Part shown: positions 49,212 through 58,376 of the stretch, piece by piece | How positions within the stretch are numbered: position 1 is the first letter of the stretch | Layout: each line of letters begins with the position of its first letter | Source of the DNA: Phycisphaerae bacterium | GTDB lineage: Bacteria; Planctomycetota; Phycisphaerae; UBA1845; Fen-1342 | NCBI GenBank assembly: GCA_028277645.1 | Contig: JANQFV010000028.1 | Location: 124,001-188,000 of the forward strand | Direction: 5' to 3' | DNA length: 64,000 bases | Notes under the pieces: generated by a model | Told to the model about the DNA's origin: nothing | Database searches by the model: none | What the model saw: the letters and a program-made list of their open reading frames with translations, nothing else | Translations under genes and position numbers: made by a program

Positions 49212-50834
49212 CTACGCAACCACATCTGACAGTTCTCGTCGGATTCTCTCGCCCGCGTTTTCTATTCCACCAGAGATGTCGATATAGACAAGCCCTGCGA
49301 TGTCCGAAGGCAGTTCAAGCGGACCTTGATGAAGCAGAACAACGCGCCCTGACGCGCGCCTCAGAAGCCCCATGAAATAGCCCATCTCGAAAATGACGTT
49401 CTGTCTTGCCCGTCGTTTGTCCGCATCGGCAGCGTCCGCAGTCGAACCAACGTCGTCGGGCGTCAGCAACACGAATGCGAGCGTTGCCGTGCTTGCGAAG
49501 TCCTCAAATTTCTCCATGAGATTACGCCCGAGATTCGGTTGTTCATGCAAGATGATAGGTTCAGGCAACCCAATCGTATTTTGTAGGTAGTTCTTCAGCT
49601 CCCATTTCAGGCTGTCAGCGTGCCCGTGGACAATAAAGACCCTTGCATCGCGAGCCATAAGACCGTTCTCCTCATCATGTCCGGACTGGCGGTTTCGCCA
49701 ATCTCCCCCTATGCCGGATAACCACTCGCAAATCTTATCCCGATCCGCCGAGGGCATCGAGTATTCAAAGAGGCATCGTTGCATTTGAACATCTATCCCG
49801 ACAATCCTCGTTCCCTCACGGTTTTCATCACCAACGATCAAGACTTCACCAATCTCCGACTTATTCCACGCATCGCGCAGAACGGTCTTATCGACCTCGC
49901 TTTCAAACCGTGCTGCGTAGAAGGGACAGACAGTATCGCCAATGGCATTCCTGACGCGTGTGCGGTAAACCGTAGATTCGCCATCGTCACCCAGAGTAGG
50001 CGCGGCAATGTTGGAAGAATCGACTGGGCCGTGCAGTTGGAGACGACTGTATTCCGACCACACGTGTGTAATCAGATCATCCGCCTTGGTGCAGACGGCC
50101 ACCTGTGCGGCGACACTCCGTTCAATCTGAAACTTCTGCCGGTTCTCCTCATCAGGGTTTAGCAACCGTTCCTTCAACAAAATCATGCGGTCGTCAGCTC
50201 GCCAGATCGAGTAGAATTCGTTCAGGCGTCCTACTATTGCCTTTGAAAACAAATCGGGCGCATTAGGAACGCCTGGAACTCGGCTCAAACCATATCCGAC
50301 GATGTTCTGGGCGATATGATCCAGTAGGTTTCTGTCAGCGGAATTGCCACTGCCTTCAAGTAGTCCTCGCGACAATCTTGCGAATATTGCAAAGATGCTC
50401 TGTACAAACGTCTCGCTTCCCCAATGGCGCATAACGCTGAAGAACGGATCAAGAAAGCGGTCGGCAAGACCGAGCATCATCGCTGCTGGCTCTTTCCAAC
50501 CCGCCTGTTCACAAATGAGCACGTCCTTGAGCAGAAGGCCGTATGCGCCAGCGTTCGCGCCGCGGAAGGTCAGAATGGTGTCGATTGTTTTGGCAATTGC
50601 TGGGGCAAACGGTAGCAGGTCCGCCGGACTCAGGATCGTGTGCGGCTCGCGATGAAACGCTCTTCCAAGCAAAATGCAGCATTCACGCGTGCGTGCGCGC
50701 TTGAAATCTTCGGTGGCTCCACGGTAGGCCGACGAGTCCCAGTATGTGGCTTGCGCTTCAGAAGGCACGGCTGCATCATTCGCGTTACTGCCAGCCGAAC
50801 GCCATGGTTGACAGCCCCGCACGTTAGCGGTCAT
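49212..50834 (-). CDS. TIR-like nucleotide-binding protein, possible defence effector
   Basis: A 540-residue protein (from ATG 50834; TTG 50870 would add 12). The N-terminal ~390 residues are not recognised. The C-terminal ~147 residues match the 'predicted nucleotide-binding protein containing TIR-like domain' family (PF10137, as in CBASS/Pycsar-associated effectors): VFIVHGHADSLKWELKNYL, NLGRNLMEKFEDFAS, FVLLTPDDVG, RARQNVIFEMGYFMGLLRR, VVLLHQGPLELPSDIAGLVYIDI. Family members can bind cyclic nucleotides or cleave NAD. No cyclase gene was found beside it. Base composition is visibly more AT-rich than in the flanking genes. No clear ribosome binding site decides the start. Confidence 0.75.
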   Translation of the reverse strand: MTANVRGCQPWRSAGSNANDAAVPSEAQATYWDSSAYRGATEDFKRARTRECCILLGRAFHREPHTILSPADLLPFAPAIAKTIDTILTFRGANAGAYGLLLKDVLICEQAGWKEPAAMMLGLADRFLDPFFSVMRHWGSETFVQSIFAIFARLSRGLLEGSGNSADRNLLDHIAQNIVGYGLSRVPGVPNAPDLFSKAIVGRLNEFYSIWRADDRMILLKERLLNPDEENRQKFQIERSVAAQVAVCTKADDLITHVWSEYSRLQLHGPVDSSNIAAPTLGDDGESTVYRTRVRNAIGDTVCPFYAARFESEVDKTVLRDAWNKSEIGEVLIVGDENREGTRIVGIDVQMQRCLFEYSMPSADRDKICEWLSGIGGDWRNRQSGHDEENGLMARDARVFIVHGHADSLKWELKNYLQNTIGLPEPIILHEQPNLGRNLMEKFEDFASTATLAFVLLTPDDVGSTADAADADKRRARQNVIFEMGYFMGLLRRASGRVVLLHQGPLELPSDIAGLVYIDISGGIENAGERIRRELSDVVA

Positions 50835-50845
50835 CGCGGCGCGGA

Positions 50846-51294
50846 GCAAGTCCGCCAAAAAAACCGTCAAGCCCGGTGCTGCCGTCAGTCCAGCGCGCCT
50901 AAATCTTGAGCGCTGTCAGTCAAACTCGTCCGTCAGCTCGGGCATCACGAAATCGTCCGGCAGGAACGAATGACCGCGCTCGCCATCTTCACCCACAAGT
51001 TCGAACGGCTGACCGACCTTCCGCAGCCAAACCTTGAACGCGGCGATGGCGCGGTCCAGGTCTTCCGCGTTGCCGGGAACTCCGACGCCGAGCCACTTTC
51101 GCGGCGATGAGAACGTCGCGTAGTAGCGAATGCGGTCGCCCTTATACGGCTGCGCCGACAAACCGAAGACGAGATTGCCGTTCCCGTCCTCGACGAACCT
51201 GGCGGGTCTGCCCCTTCCCATGCCGAATAAATATCACGCTGCCGGTGCCGTTGTCCAGCGCCTCGCGGTAAACCCCTTTGTTTGGCGGACTTGC
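50846..51294. repeat. 14-bp inverted repeat flanking a small gene
   Basis: GCAAGTCCGCCAAA (50846-50859) and its exact complement TTTGGCGGACTTGC (51281-51294) flank the 101-residue gene. The left arm sits at the 5' end of the TIR-like gene. Confidence 0.55.
50916..51221 (-). CDS. hypothetical protein, 101 residues
   Basis: Begins MGRGRPARFVEDGNGNLVFGLSAQPYKGD and contains RYYATFSSPRKWLGVGVPGN. This has the look of a DNA- or arm-binding N-terminal domain such as those of recombinases, but the match is weak and the protein stops before any catalytic part. It sits in the low-GC island, upstream of the TIR-like gene and on the same strand. Confidence 0.4.
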   Translation of the reverse strand: MGRGRPARFVEDGNGNLVFGLSAQPYKGDRIRYYATFSSPRKWLGVGVPGNAEDLDRAIAAFKVWLRKVGQPFELVGEDGERGHSFLPDDFVMPELTDEFD

Positions 51295-51327
51295 CGGTCG
51301 GGCGGGCGCTTGCCGTGATATTTATTC
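51225..51327. repeat. 14-bp perfect inverted repeat, AT-rich arms, ~100 bp apart
   Basis: GAATAAATATCACG (51225-51238) and CGTGATATTTATTC (51314-51327). The left arm touches the start of the 101-residue gene, so it could hold its promoter or mark the end of a small element. The rest of 51222-51483 shows no clear gene. Confidence 0.65.
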
Positions 51328-51483
51328 ACGCGCCTGAGATAAGTGAAAGCGCCATAAGTCCTTGTATCTGGACTATTTACGGCATTTCCGGTATAGTCTC
51401 CGTCGTCACGGGAACTCAGGGCAGCAAGAGACACCTGCCCGACGAAATCGCGATTTCCACCCTCAACAACCATCCGCGCCACG

Positions 51484-51867
51484 TTGTCGGGCGCCGCAGT
51501 CGTGTGTCTGCTGGCCAGCGTATACACCTACTTCCCGCCGCTCGAAGAGCTGCACGACCGGTTGCGTATCCAGAGTGGCAATCTCACCGAGGCGGCCGCC
51601 ACACTGGAGAGTCCACATCGTGCTCCCGCGGAACGTAGCGCTGCGAAGCTCCGCGCCCTCAACGCGCTCGACCGCATCGACGACGCCCTGAGCCGTTTTT
51701 CGGTGTCGCGTGCCATTCGCTTCCAAGGTTCGTCAGCCGCTCCGCTCGATGCCGAGCAGCTTCGCGAGACTACCGGGCGACTAAGAGACCTCATCGACAC
51801 CGGCTCGCCCGACCAATTCAAGACCGCGACGCTAGACTTCACGAAACACTTGGTGCGCGGAATGTGA
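51484..51867 (+). CDS. hypothetical protein with signal-anchor-like N terminus
   Basis: A 127-residue frame with codon use like the host genes. It starts at TTG 51484 (the frame is open further upstream) with a hydrophobic stretch GAAVVCLLASVYTYFPP, then helical, charged sequence. Its 3' end overlaps that of the frameshifted methyltransferase by 29 bp in convergent orientation. No family recognised. Confidence 0.4.
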   Translation: MSGAAVVCLLASVYTYFPPLEELHDRLRIQSGNLTEAAATLESPHRAPAERSAAKLRALNALDRIDDALSRFSVSRAIRFQGSSAAPLDAEQLRETTGRLRDLIDTGSPDQFKTATLDFTKHLVRGM

Positions 51868-52485
51868 GGAAGACTCCCCGAAGCTCGGCTACAGCGTATA
51901 ACAGGCCGGCCTTGACCTGGAACCGTTCGAAGACTGACCGCGCGAACAACTCCGCGACCTCGCCACGCGTGAAGCTCGTGCTGAACACGTCTTCAATCCA
52001 GCTCAAGATGTGCGAGCGGCGAATCACGCGGATCAGCGCGATGCCGCCTTCAGCACGCGGGCGCATTCGCTGAGCATTCGCACCGGGTCGTCGACCATAT
52101 GCAGGGTATCCTGACTGAACACGACGTCGAATGAAGCGTCGTCGAAGGGCAGCGCGGTTGCATCGGCCTCTTCGAAGCGAACACGGCTATTCAGGCCCTG
52201 CTCGAAGGCCTTGCGCCGCGCGATGTCGAGCAGCGTCTGGCACAGGTCGACGCCGACACACTCGGCTTCTGGAAATCGTCCCGTGAGTGCGAGAAGTGTA
52301 TCACCCGAACCCGAGCCGATGTCGAGTACCCGCCCCGGCGTGCGATTCTCACGGTTGAGGAGGATCGCAAACTGCTCACCGGCTTTGTGAGCCCCCGCAG
52401 CGTGGTGCTTGGCATAGTCAGCGGACAATTCGGCATCCTGGAAAATCCAGCCAAAACGCGTCTCATGGATTGGTGTACGCTTCAT
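51839..52485 (-). pseudogene. class I SAM methyltransferase with frameshift
   Basis: The first part runs from ATG 52485 (MKRTPIHETRFGWIFQDAELSADYAKHHAAG...) with motif I VLDIGSGSGDT and VDLCQTLLDIA, and stops at 52033-52035 after ARVLKAASR. A second frame continues the same domain (EGGIALIRVIRRSHILSWIEDVF...) to a stop at 51839-51841. The expected VLKPGG junction is missing about four bases near 52048. It is either a real frameshift or a sequence error. Without the shift the protein would be about 215 residues. Confidence 0.75.
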
Positions 52486-52693
52486 GTCCAACCTTCGCTG
52501 AATCGAAAAGAACGTAGCGGATGCGGCGGTTGTCGACACACGCGAATCGTAGCAGGAGCGGTTGGCTGTGTTGATCGAGGATGCTCTATTCGCCGACGGC
52601 ACGTCGGCAGACCTGGTTGCGTCCTTCGCACTTGCCCTAGCCACTTCCGGCCCACCGTCGCAGGCACGATGGCGCGGCGCATCCGCGGATCGT

Positions 52694-53158
52694 TCAGCTC
52701 CGTGTGAGCGTGACGCTGATAGCGCGACCATCGGACGCGGTGAGGTCTTGGTCGGCATCAACCCCGTAGCGGCCGTCGTCCTGCGCGGTGAGAACGTAAG
52801 TCCCTGCCGGGAGAGCGTTGAATTCGTCATTCAGGACCAATCTCACCTCGGCGGTCGTGACCTGCAGTGAGTAGTCGGGCAGGAAAACCGGGTTCCCTTC
52901 GGCATCAGTCACGGCGAGAATCTGGTCGCCGTCGATCAAGAGCGTCGCGCGCGTGTCAGTCAATGGGGCCACCCCCGCAGTCATCCGTTTGTGGCAAATC
53001 GGGCACGCGCAGATTCGCTTGTTCGTGGCATTGTCATGACTCACCGTGAGCGTGTATTCGCCGCTCGGCAGACCGCCCGCGCCGACGTCAGGCGGGGCCA
53101 GATAGCAGCCCGCTACGAAGAGTAAGAGGCCGATGGTCAAGCCACAGACACATCGCAT
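52694..53158 (-). CDS. lipoprotein with beta-rich domain
   Basis: A 154-residue protein. The signal peptide ends in the lipobox VAGC (about residue 18). One CPIC pair (ICACPICHKRMT) may bind metal. The C-terminal half (ATLLIDGDQILAVTDAEGN, PAGTYVLTAQDDGRYGVDADQDL) looks like a beta sandwich. GGAGG lies 12 bases before ATG 53158. Function unknown. Confidence 0.6.
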   Translation of the reverse strand: MRCVCGLTIGLLLFVAGCYLAPPDVGAGGLPSGEYTLTVSHDNATNKRICACPICHKRMTAGVAPLTDTRATLLIDGDQILAVTDAEGNPVFLPDYSLQVTTAEVRLVLNDEFNALPAGTYVLTAQDDGRYGVDADQDLTASDGRAISVTLTRS

Positions 53159-53445
53159 AATGAAGCCTCCAATCTGAAGCGCACCCCGCACTAGGTTGCG
53201 AAACCGGCGCCATCGTGATGCTGGTGATTCTATCGCCGTATAGAACAAGGGCAATTAGAACTTCCAGCGCTGAGGCCAACGGCACGACCAGGGCATACCA
53301 GTCCTCAATCGCATTCTTGAAGAGCCGGCCGTTGATGAGCTCGAAGAGAAAGCTCCACAGCGGCAGACGAAACTCCTGCTTCATGGCCGCCGGCATCTCG
53401 AAACGGCCGTCACGACGCAACGACCCTATAGCGTCTGTTTCGGCC

Positions 53446-54438
53446 TCACGGGCGATCGGGGAAGATGCCAACTCCGGGATGCCGCTCACCGAACTCCTCT
53501 TTCAGCACCGACACGATTTCGCCTCTCGCCTTGCCCTGCGCTTCCATCTTCTTGATGCGTTCGTAGGCAGCAAAACAGGCCGAGGTTGAGATCTCGGAGA
53601 CAAACGTAGAGACCCCCTGGAGCCAGATGATGAGCGAGAACAGCTCGTCCAGCTCTACGACGCTCGCACCGGATGCATAGGCCTTCACCAACTCGCGCGC
53701 GGCCTGCCGCATGCGCCCCGCTCCAATCCCGACGGCCAGCGCGAGCATATAGAGCGTCTTCTGGTCGATCGCCGCGCCTTCGCGCTGATAGATGCGCTCC
53801 CAGACCCTGACCATCTGATCCGCGATGTACGGGTCCACCTGCTTGAGCTTGAGAATCCCCAACGGCTGCAACGGTGACGGATCCGCCGCCGCGCCTTCGG
53901 TGGCGCGATTCCGGTGAAAGTAGACGTGGTATTCGTCGTCGCTGACCTTGACGGTTTCGTGCTCGAAGCCGATGTCGCCCAGCACCGTATACAGCGGGAC
54001 CGGCTCAAAGCTCTGCACGACGTGCAGCCCACCACCCACCTCCGTGGCTTGCGCCTTGCGGGCAATCGCCGGTAGAAAGTTCTCCGCCAGCTTGCGGGCA
54101 TCAATAATGTCGAAATCGTCTTTGCGGCTCATCCAAGCTGCTGTCATCACTGGGCTTCCTTCCTCAACATCCGCGCTGTCGTTTACTGCAGACGGTTCAT
54201 CCAGCGGTTGTCCGGCGGCTTCTCGAAGTGTGGCGACCAGTTCGTCCACGGGGATCCCCGCGATCCGGGCTGCGGTCTCGAGCGTCGCGACCCGGGCCAC
54301 CGTCTGACGCAGGACCGGGTTTCTGAGCTTCTCGAAACGCGCCGACTGCGCGATCAGCACTTTCTCCAGCGCCGGGTTGGCCGCCAACAGGTCCGCGACT
54401 CTCGTCTGCGCGCTGATCAGCGATTTGTCATCGGTCAT
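53446..54438 (-). CDS. DUF1858-DUF2249 protein with carboxymuconolactone decarboxylase-like end
   Basis: A 330-residue protein. Residues 1-75 are a DUF1858 domain (TRVADLLAANPALEKVLIAQSARFEKLRNP), residues ~105-175 a DUF2249 domain (DIIDARKLAENFLPAIARKAQATEVGGGLHVVQSFEPVPLY), and ~215-300 an AhpD/CMD-like helical domain without a clear CxxC. These domains recur with hemerythrin and NO/redox-response proteins. It overlaps the DUF438 gene by ATGA (54435-54438). Confidence 0.75.
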   Translation of the reverse strand: MTDDKSLISAQTRVADLLAANPALEKVLIAQSARFEKLRNPVLRQTVARVATLETAARIAGIPVDELVATLREAAGQPLDEPSAVNDSADVEEGSPVMTAAWMSRKDDFDIIDARKLAENFLPAIARKAQATEVGGGLHVVQSFEPVPLYTVLGDIGFEHETVKVSDDEYHVYFHRNRATEGAAADPSPLQPLGILKLKQVDPYIADQMVRVWERIYQREGAAIDQKTLYMLALAVGIGAGRMRQAARELVKAYASGASVVELDELFSLIIWLQGVSTFVSEISTSACFAAYERIKKMEAQGKARGEIVSVLKEEFGERHPGVGIFPDRP

Positions 54439-55685
54439 GGCTGTGGCTCCACGTGCGTGCCGTCGTATTGCAGCAATCGCCGCTCGCCCCTGAGTGCGCG
54501 CAAGCGCGTCAAGTCCTGCGTAACCTCAAGCGTCCCGAGATACGCGCCGTCGTCGGAACGGACAGCAAAGTAGCGGATATGCACGAACTTGCCGTGCAGC
54601 TCGATCCAGAACTCGGCGATGTCCTGACGCCCCGTGCGGAAATCCGACACGATCTGGTCCACGATGTGGACGCTGTGTGGCGGATGGCAGTGCTGCACTT
54701 TGCGACCGATGACGGCCTTGCTGCGGGCGAAGATGCGTTCGCCTTCCGAGAAAAACCGCACGCGGTCGTCGGCGTCGACGAAGGTCAGATCAACTGGCAG
54801 CGCGCTGAAGATACCCTTGAGCTGTTCGAAGTCGACGTACCCAGTGGGGAACACGACCGCGCGGTCGCGCGGCAATTCGACCGTCTGCTCGGGTCCCTTT
54901 GGCTCAGGTGGACGGTATTCATCAGCGGGCTCAACGAGGCACCAGCCATATCGTGGTGACTGCGCCCAGATCTCACCCCACTCATCCTCGGTCACGGTCT
55001 GCAGCATCATCGGCAGGAGGATGTCCTCCTCCTTACTCGTCATATTCTCGATGATAGTGAGCGCGTCCGCGGCGACGGTGTCGGCAACCACGACTAACTC
55101 ACCAGCCGTCACATCGGTCAACTGAAGCGCCTCCGCCAGCGCCTTCAATCGCTTGCGCGCCTCATCGTGTACAGCCCACATGACCTTCGATGGCCCTGTA
55201 ATCCCGTGCCGTTCCAAAATGGAGAAGAACAGATCCTCCTTCCGGCAGTAGTGTTTGTCGACGTCCATCAGGTCGTTCAAGGCCTGCTGCCACTGCGTCA
55301 GCGGCTCGCCCGAATCAGCATCTTCCGGCAACGCGCGCATGGCCGCGATGGCGTCGCGCATTCGTTGGCACACTTCACGAATCGCCGCGTTTTCGCGTTT
55401 GAGCGTGTCAGCCGGATGCCCTGGATCGACGTCCACTTGGGGTTGCTGGAGAATGTCTCTTACAACCTGGGCGTGCAGGTCGCACATCGATTTTACTTCG
55501 TCGACAGATACACCAGACGCGATGATCTCCTGTTCCATCGCCGCGATTTCGCCCGCGTCGGCGTGCTGCACGACTTCCTGGAGTTCGTGTCGAACATCGT
55601 CCGGAGCGACCCCCTGGTGTAACTTCTGAATAATGCCTTTCAGCATTTCGATACGCTTCGCACGGTTGTTGATTAGTTCGCTCAT
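54435..55685 (-). CDS. DUF438-hemerythrin-PAS protein
   Basis: A 416-residue protein. Residues 1-75 are DUF438, ~95-235 a hemerythrin-like four-helix bundle (DVDKHYCRKEDLFFSILERHGI, MTSKEEDILLPMML), and ~290-400 a PAS sensor domain (PVDLTFVDADDRVRFFSEGERIFARSKAVIGRKVQHCHPPHSVHIVDQI). This architecture occurs in anaerobes as a redox/NO sensor. It is coupled to the next gene by an ATGA overlap. Confidence 0.85.
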   Translation of the reverse strand: MSELINNRAKRIEMLKGIIQKLHQGVAPDDVRHELQEVVQHADAGEIAAMEQEIIASGVSVDEVKSMCDLHAQVVRDILQQPQVDVDPGHPADTLKRENAAIREVCQRMRDAIAAMRALPEDADSGEPLTQWQQALNDLMDVDKHYCRKEDLFFSILERHGITGPSKVMWAVHDEARKRLKALAEALQLTDVTAGELVVVADTVAADALTIIENMTSKEEDILLPMMLQTVTEDEWGEIWAQSPRYGWCLVEPADEYRPPEPKGPEQTVELPRDRAVVFPTGYVDFEQLKGIFSALPVDLTFVDADDRVRFFSEGERIFARSKAVIGRKVQHCHPPHSVHIVDQIVSDFRTGRQDIAEFWIELHGKFVHIRYFAVRSDDGAYLGTLEVTQDLTRLRALRGERRLLQYDGTHVEPQP

Positions 55686-55891
55686 CTTTCGGCACTCCGC
55701 GTATGCTCTTTGGACTTTCCCGCGAACGGCCGCGCGCCGCGGACAATGGCGTCGAGCGTAGCCAGCCGAGTCACGGGCCCGAGCAATCCCTGGTTCTTGA
55801 ACTGCTCGAAACGCGCCGACTACGTGATCAGCACTTCCTCCAGCGCCGGGTAGGCCGCCAAAAGGTCAGCTTCTTTCGTCTTGGCGCTTAT
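55682..55891 (-). pseudogene. DUF1858 gene with in-frame amber codon, coupled to DUF438
   Basis: Reading on the minus strand from 55891, a DUF1858-like sequence (ISAKTKEADLLAAYPALEEVLIT) is interrupted by TAG at 55820-55822 and continues (SARFEQFKNQGLLGPVTRLATLDAIV) to a TGA that overlaps the DUF438 ATG (ATGA, 55682-55685). It aligns closely with the N terminus of the neighbouring DUF1858-DUF2249 gene, where the interrupted codon is glutamine. No clear start codon remains upstream. The gap to 56131 holds no other convincing gene. Confidence 0.75.
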
Positions 55892-56131
55892 CCGGGGCGG
55901 CTCGCAACGGGCAATCCATCCGCAGACGCACTGGGTATCCGCCGTGTTGGCGGCACGCAGCAGCCATCATCGCAGCGAGAGTCATCACCTCCATGGCCAA
56001 CGGCTACGACCTCTCGTTGTTGATGGTAGGGAAGCATGTGCCGCACTGGCAACGTGCAATCAGATTGATCCTTCCGCACGCGTTCCATGATGTATCGGTT
56101 TGACTCCGTCGCCAACACGTAGGCTTGTTAC

Positions 56132-56938
56132 CTACTCCGTCCTATTCAAGACAGACTCATACTCGGGCCCCCAGAATCGCGGGTTTTCTTCGGCCGAAGG
56201 TACGTTTTCCTGAGGTTTGCGGGCTTTCACATGGCCGTCCACGTACAGGAAGTTCAGCACACCGCCGTGACGCTCGTCATCGTCCCATTCCAGGTTGCCG
56301 GGGTATCGATCGGGCTGCGTTGGATGGGGGCCGTAGTGGGCATCCCAAGTTCCCGTGTCGACGGCTGTGCGGTCCATGATCGAGGACCAGCGCCAGGTTT
56401 CGGCCATGAGCATCGTGTCGCTGGTCCAGCGGATGTCGCTCAGCGTGTGCCCCGCCGGTCCCCAAATTACGTATGTCTGTGAGCCCGGGGCGACGCGCTT
56501 GTGCCAGCCGTTGAGTGAATAGCTGGTCTCAGCGCCCCAGTGGGGATGGTCATCGGGAACACCAAGCTTCTCCGCCGGATACGGGTGAATATCCGATGGA
56601 CAGAACAGGAATGTCGAGCCGATCGTCTTGTAGTTCGCAACGTAATGGACGAAGTTCGGCGCGGTATCGAGCCCGCTGTCGTCCCGGGTCCAGTTCCACC
56701 ACGGCGATCCGCCGCTTGGCGTCATGCCTTTGGGAACTAGCTTGCCATTGTGGTCATTCGCGTATAGCTGATGTGCCAGGCCCAGCTGGCTGAGTTGCGT
56801 CGCGCACTTCAGTCGTCTTCCTTGCTGACGAGCAGCGCTCAGGCCCGGTAGCAAGATCGACAGCAACACAGCGATGATCCCGATGACGACGAGCAGTTCG
56901 ATCAGCGTGAACCCACTCGATTCGCGGTTGGACTTCAT
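56132..56938 (-). CDS. type II secretion-like pseudopilin (DUF1559-type)
   Basis: A 268-residue protein. The prepilin cleavage and transmembrane segment [30 protein letters not shown] is at residues 10-39; the periplasmic domain ends in the NFLYVDGHV motif typical of planctomycete prepilins. ATG 56938 follows GGAG. It would be processed by a prepilin peptidase not in the window. Large families of such proteins are a planctomycete trait; roles are mostly unknown. Confidence 0.85.
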   Translation of the reverse strand: MKSNRESSGFTLIELLVVIGIIAVLLSILLPGLSAARQQGRRLKCATQLSQLGLAHQLYANDHNGKLVPKGMTPSGGSPWWNWTRDDSGLDTAPNFVHYVANYKTIGSTFLFCPSDIHPYPAEKLGVPDDHPHWGAETSYSLNGWHKRVAPGSQTYVIWGPAGHTLSDIRWTSDTMLMAETWRWSSIMDRTAVDTGTWDAHYGPHPTQPDRYPGNLEWDDDERHGGVLNFLYVDGHVKARKPQENVPSAEENPRFWGPEYESVLNRTE

Positions 56939-57030
56939 CACGAACTCCAGAAACGGCGGTGAGAAGAGTCAGGGGGAGCCGGCGCTCGGTGCTGCGGCCG
57001 ACGCCGGACTCCACCCTGGTCAAGCGCATG

Positions 57031-58317
57031 CTATTTGCTGAAAAGGCTGCGGAATACCGCAAGATCCTCCTCGTCGACGTCTTTGTCGCCGTCGAGATCA
57101 CACGCGGCACAGTCGGTTGCTCCAACTCCACCGCCGCTCGCGAGGCACTCTTCAAAGCGAACGCGATCAAACTGGTCGACGAAGCCATCGGCGTTGAAGT
57201 CGCCGAACTCTCTCGGTGCCGTCGCGGACGGTTGCTGGCCGTGGGCGCCAGCGCGCTCCGACGACTGGGGCCCACCGTACACAACACCGTGACTACCGCC
57301 CGTAAGCAGATCGACGAACGGGTTGATGTCACCGAATCCGACCCCGCCGTCACCGTTCACATCACCGTTCTCGTCGGGGCAGTCCGGATACGCGGCGGCG
57401 TAACCTGCGGGGTTCGTGAGGCGCAGGACGAACGGATTGATGTCGCTGAAGGTCACCACGCCGTCGCAGTTCAGGTCGCCGCGCAGCGCCGCGATCAACG
57501 TCAACTTCGGCAGGACAATGGGTGGCCCCGGCGGGTCCAGGCTCAGCAGCGTGAAGTCGCCGTCGTGGGAACCAGCGATGGATAAGCCCACGAACGGCAA
57601 CGTGTCAGCCATCAGGGCGCGGACCTCCTCAGTCAAGTCGATCTCCAGCTCGATCAAGCCGCCGTAATAGTCGATCTCGTCCTGCGTGACACGATTGCCG
57701 CGCTCGGACAGCAGGTGGAATGTCACATCCCAACTGTTGGGGTCGGTTCGGTCACAACGGTCAAAGTCGAGCTGCGCGTCGGCGAGCGTCGTCAGCAGAC
57801 CGTCTCCGGCAAACACGTTGACGTACATCCACTCCGGTGCCGGGCAATCCGTACAACCGGCCATGGTCATGTCGATTACACGATCGGCCGAGAGCGTCAG
57901 CGTAGCAGAGATCAAGGTGTCGGCCGAAACCGGTGCGGCGTAGGCCGGAGCGAGCATGTACTCGTGCAGTTGCTTGATCTGCCGATCGAATCCTTCGGGG
58001 TAGTCGTAGTACGCATTGGCGAAGGTCATCCCGAAATTCAAGTCGACGATACCGTCCAGACAGGGGCTCGCCGCCGGACAATTGGCATCGCGAAGCCAGT
58101 CCGCCGCGCCGTAGTAGATGCCGAAGTCATCGACCTTGTTCGGGTCGAATAACGTGTATCCGCCGCCACCGTGGGGGCCGCCACCGTCATCTTCTTGAAC
58201 GTTCGCCGCCAGTTCAACAATGATCTGGCCCTGCCCGGCCAGCGTGGCTACCAGGCCAAAACCGAGGGCCGCGGCAATCATAGCTGTCTTGTGTCGCGTC
58301 ACGTCGTGATACCTCAT
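57031..58317 (-). CDS. secreted protein with three calcium-binding dockerin-like modules
   Basis: A 428-residue exported protein (signal peptide to about residue 30). The N-terminal ~260 residues are a beta domain of unknown type. Then come a dockerin-like pair (GDLNCDGVVTFSDINPFV, GDVNGDGGVGFGDINPFV) and two EF-like units at the end (DFNADGFVDQFDRVRFEE, DLDGDKDVDEEDLAVF). ATG 58317 is used; one twelve codons later is possible. Confidence 0.7.
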   Translation of the reverse strand: MRYHDVTRHKTAMIAAALGFGLVATLAGQGQIIVELAANVQEDDGGGPHGGGGYTLFDPNKVDDFGIYYGAADWLRDANCPAASPCLDGIVDLNFGMTFANAYYDYPEGFDRQIKQLHEYMLAPAYAAPVSADTLISATLTLSADRVIDMTMAGCTDCPAPEWMYVNVFAGDGLLTTLADAQLDFDRCDRTDPNSWDVTFHLLSERGNRVTQDEIDYYGGLIELEIDLTEEVRALMADTLPFVGLSIAGSHDGDFTLLSLDPPGPPIVLPKLTLIAALRGDLNCDGVVTFSDINPFVLRLTNPAGYAAAYPDCPDENGDVNGDGGVGFGDINPFVDLLTGGSHGVVYGGPQSSERAGAHGQQPSATAPREFGDFNADGFVDQFDRVRFEECLASGGGVGATDCAACDLDGDKDVDEEDLAVFRSLFSK

Positions 58318-58376
58318 GCAGTGTGCGGCCGGCCGGGGCGAGGATACGCATCCTCACCCGCCGTGCCGCAGATTTC

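Noticed and set aside
51234-51527. A 97-codon minus-strand frame in the island.
   Set aside because: It runs across the 14-bp inverted repeat and shows no domain or start signal.
53088-53396. A 102-codon minus-strand frame with a membrane-like stretch (WYALVVPLASALEVLIALVLYG).
   Set aside because: It overlaps the start of a well-supported lipoprotein gene and has no ribosome binding site or recognised family; the hydrophobic stretch alone is not enough.
55888-56118. A 76-codon minus-strand frame ending just before the DUF1858 pseudogene.
   Set aside because: No family, no clear start signal, and it looks like decayed sequence next to a pseudogene.
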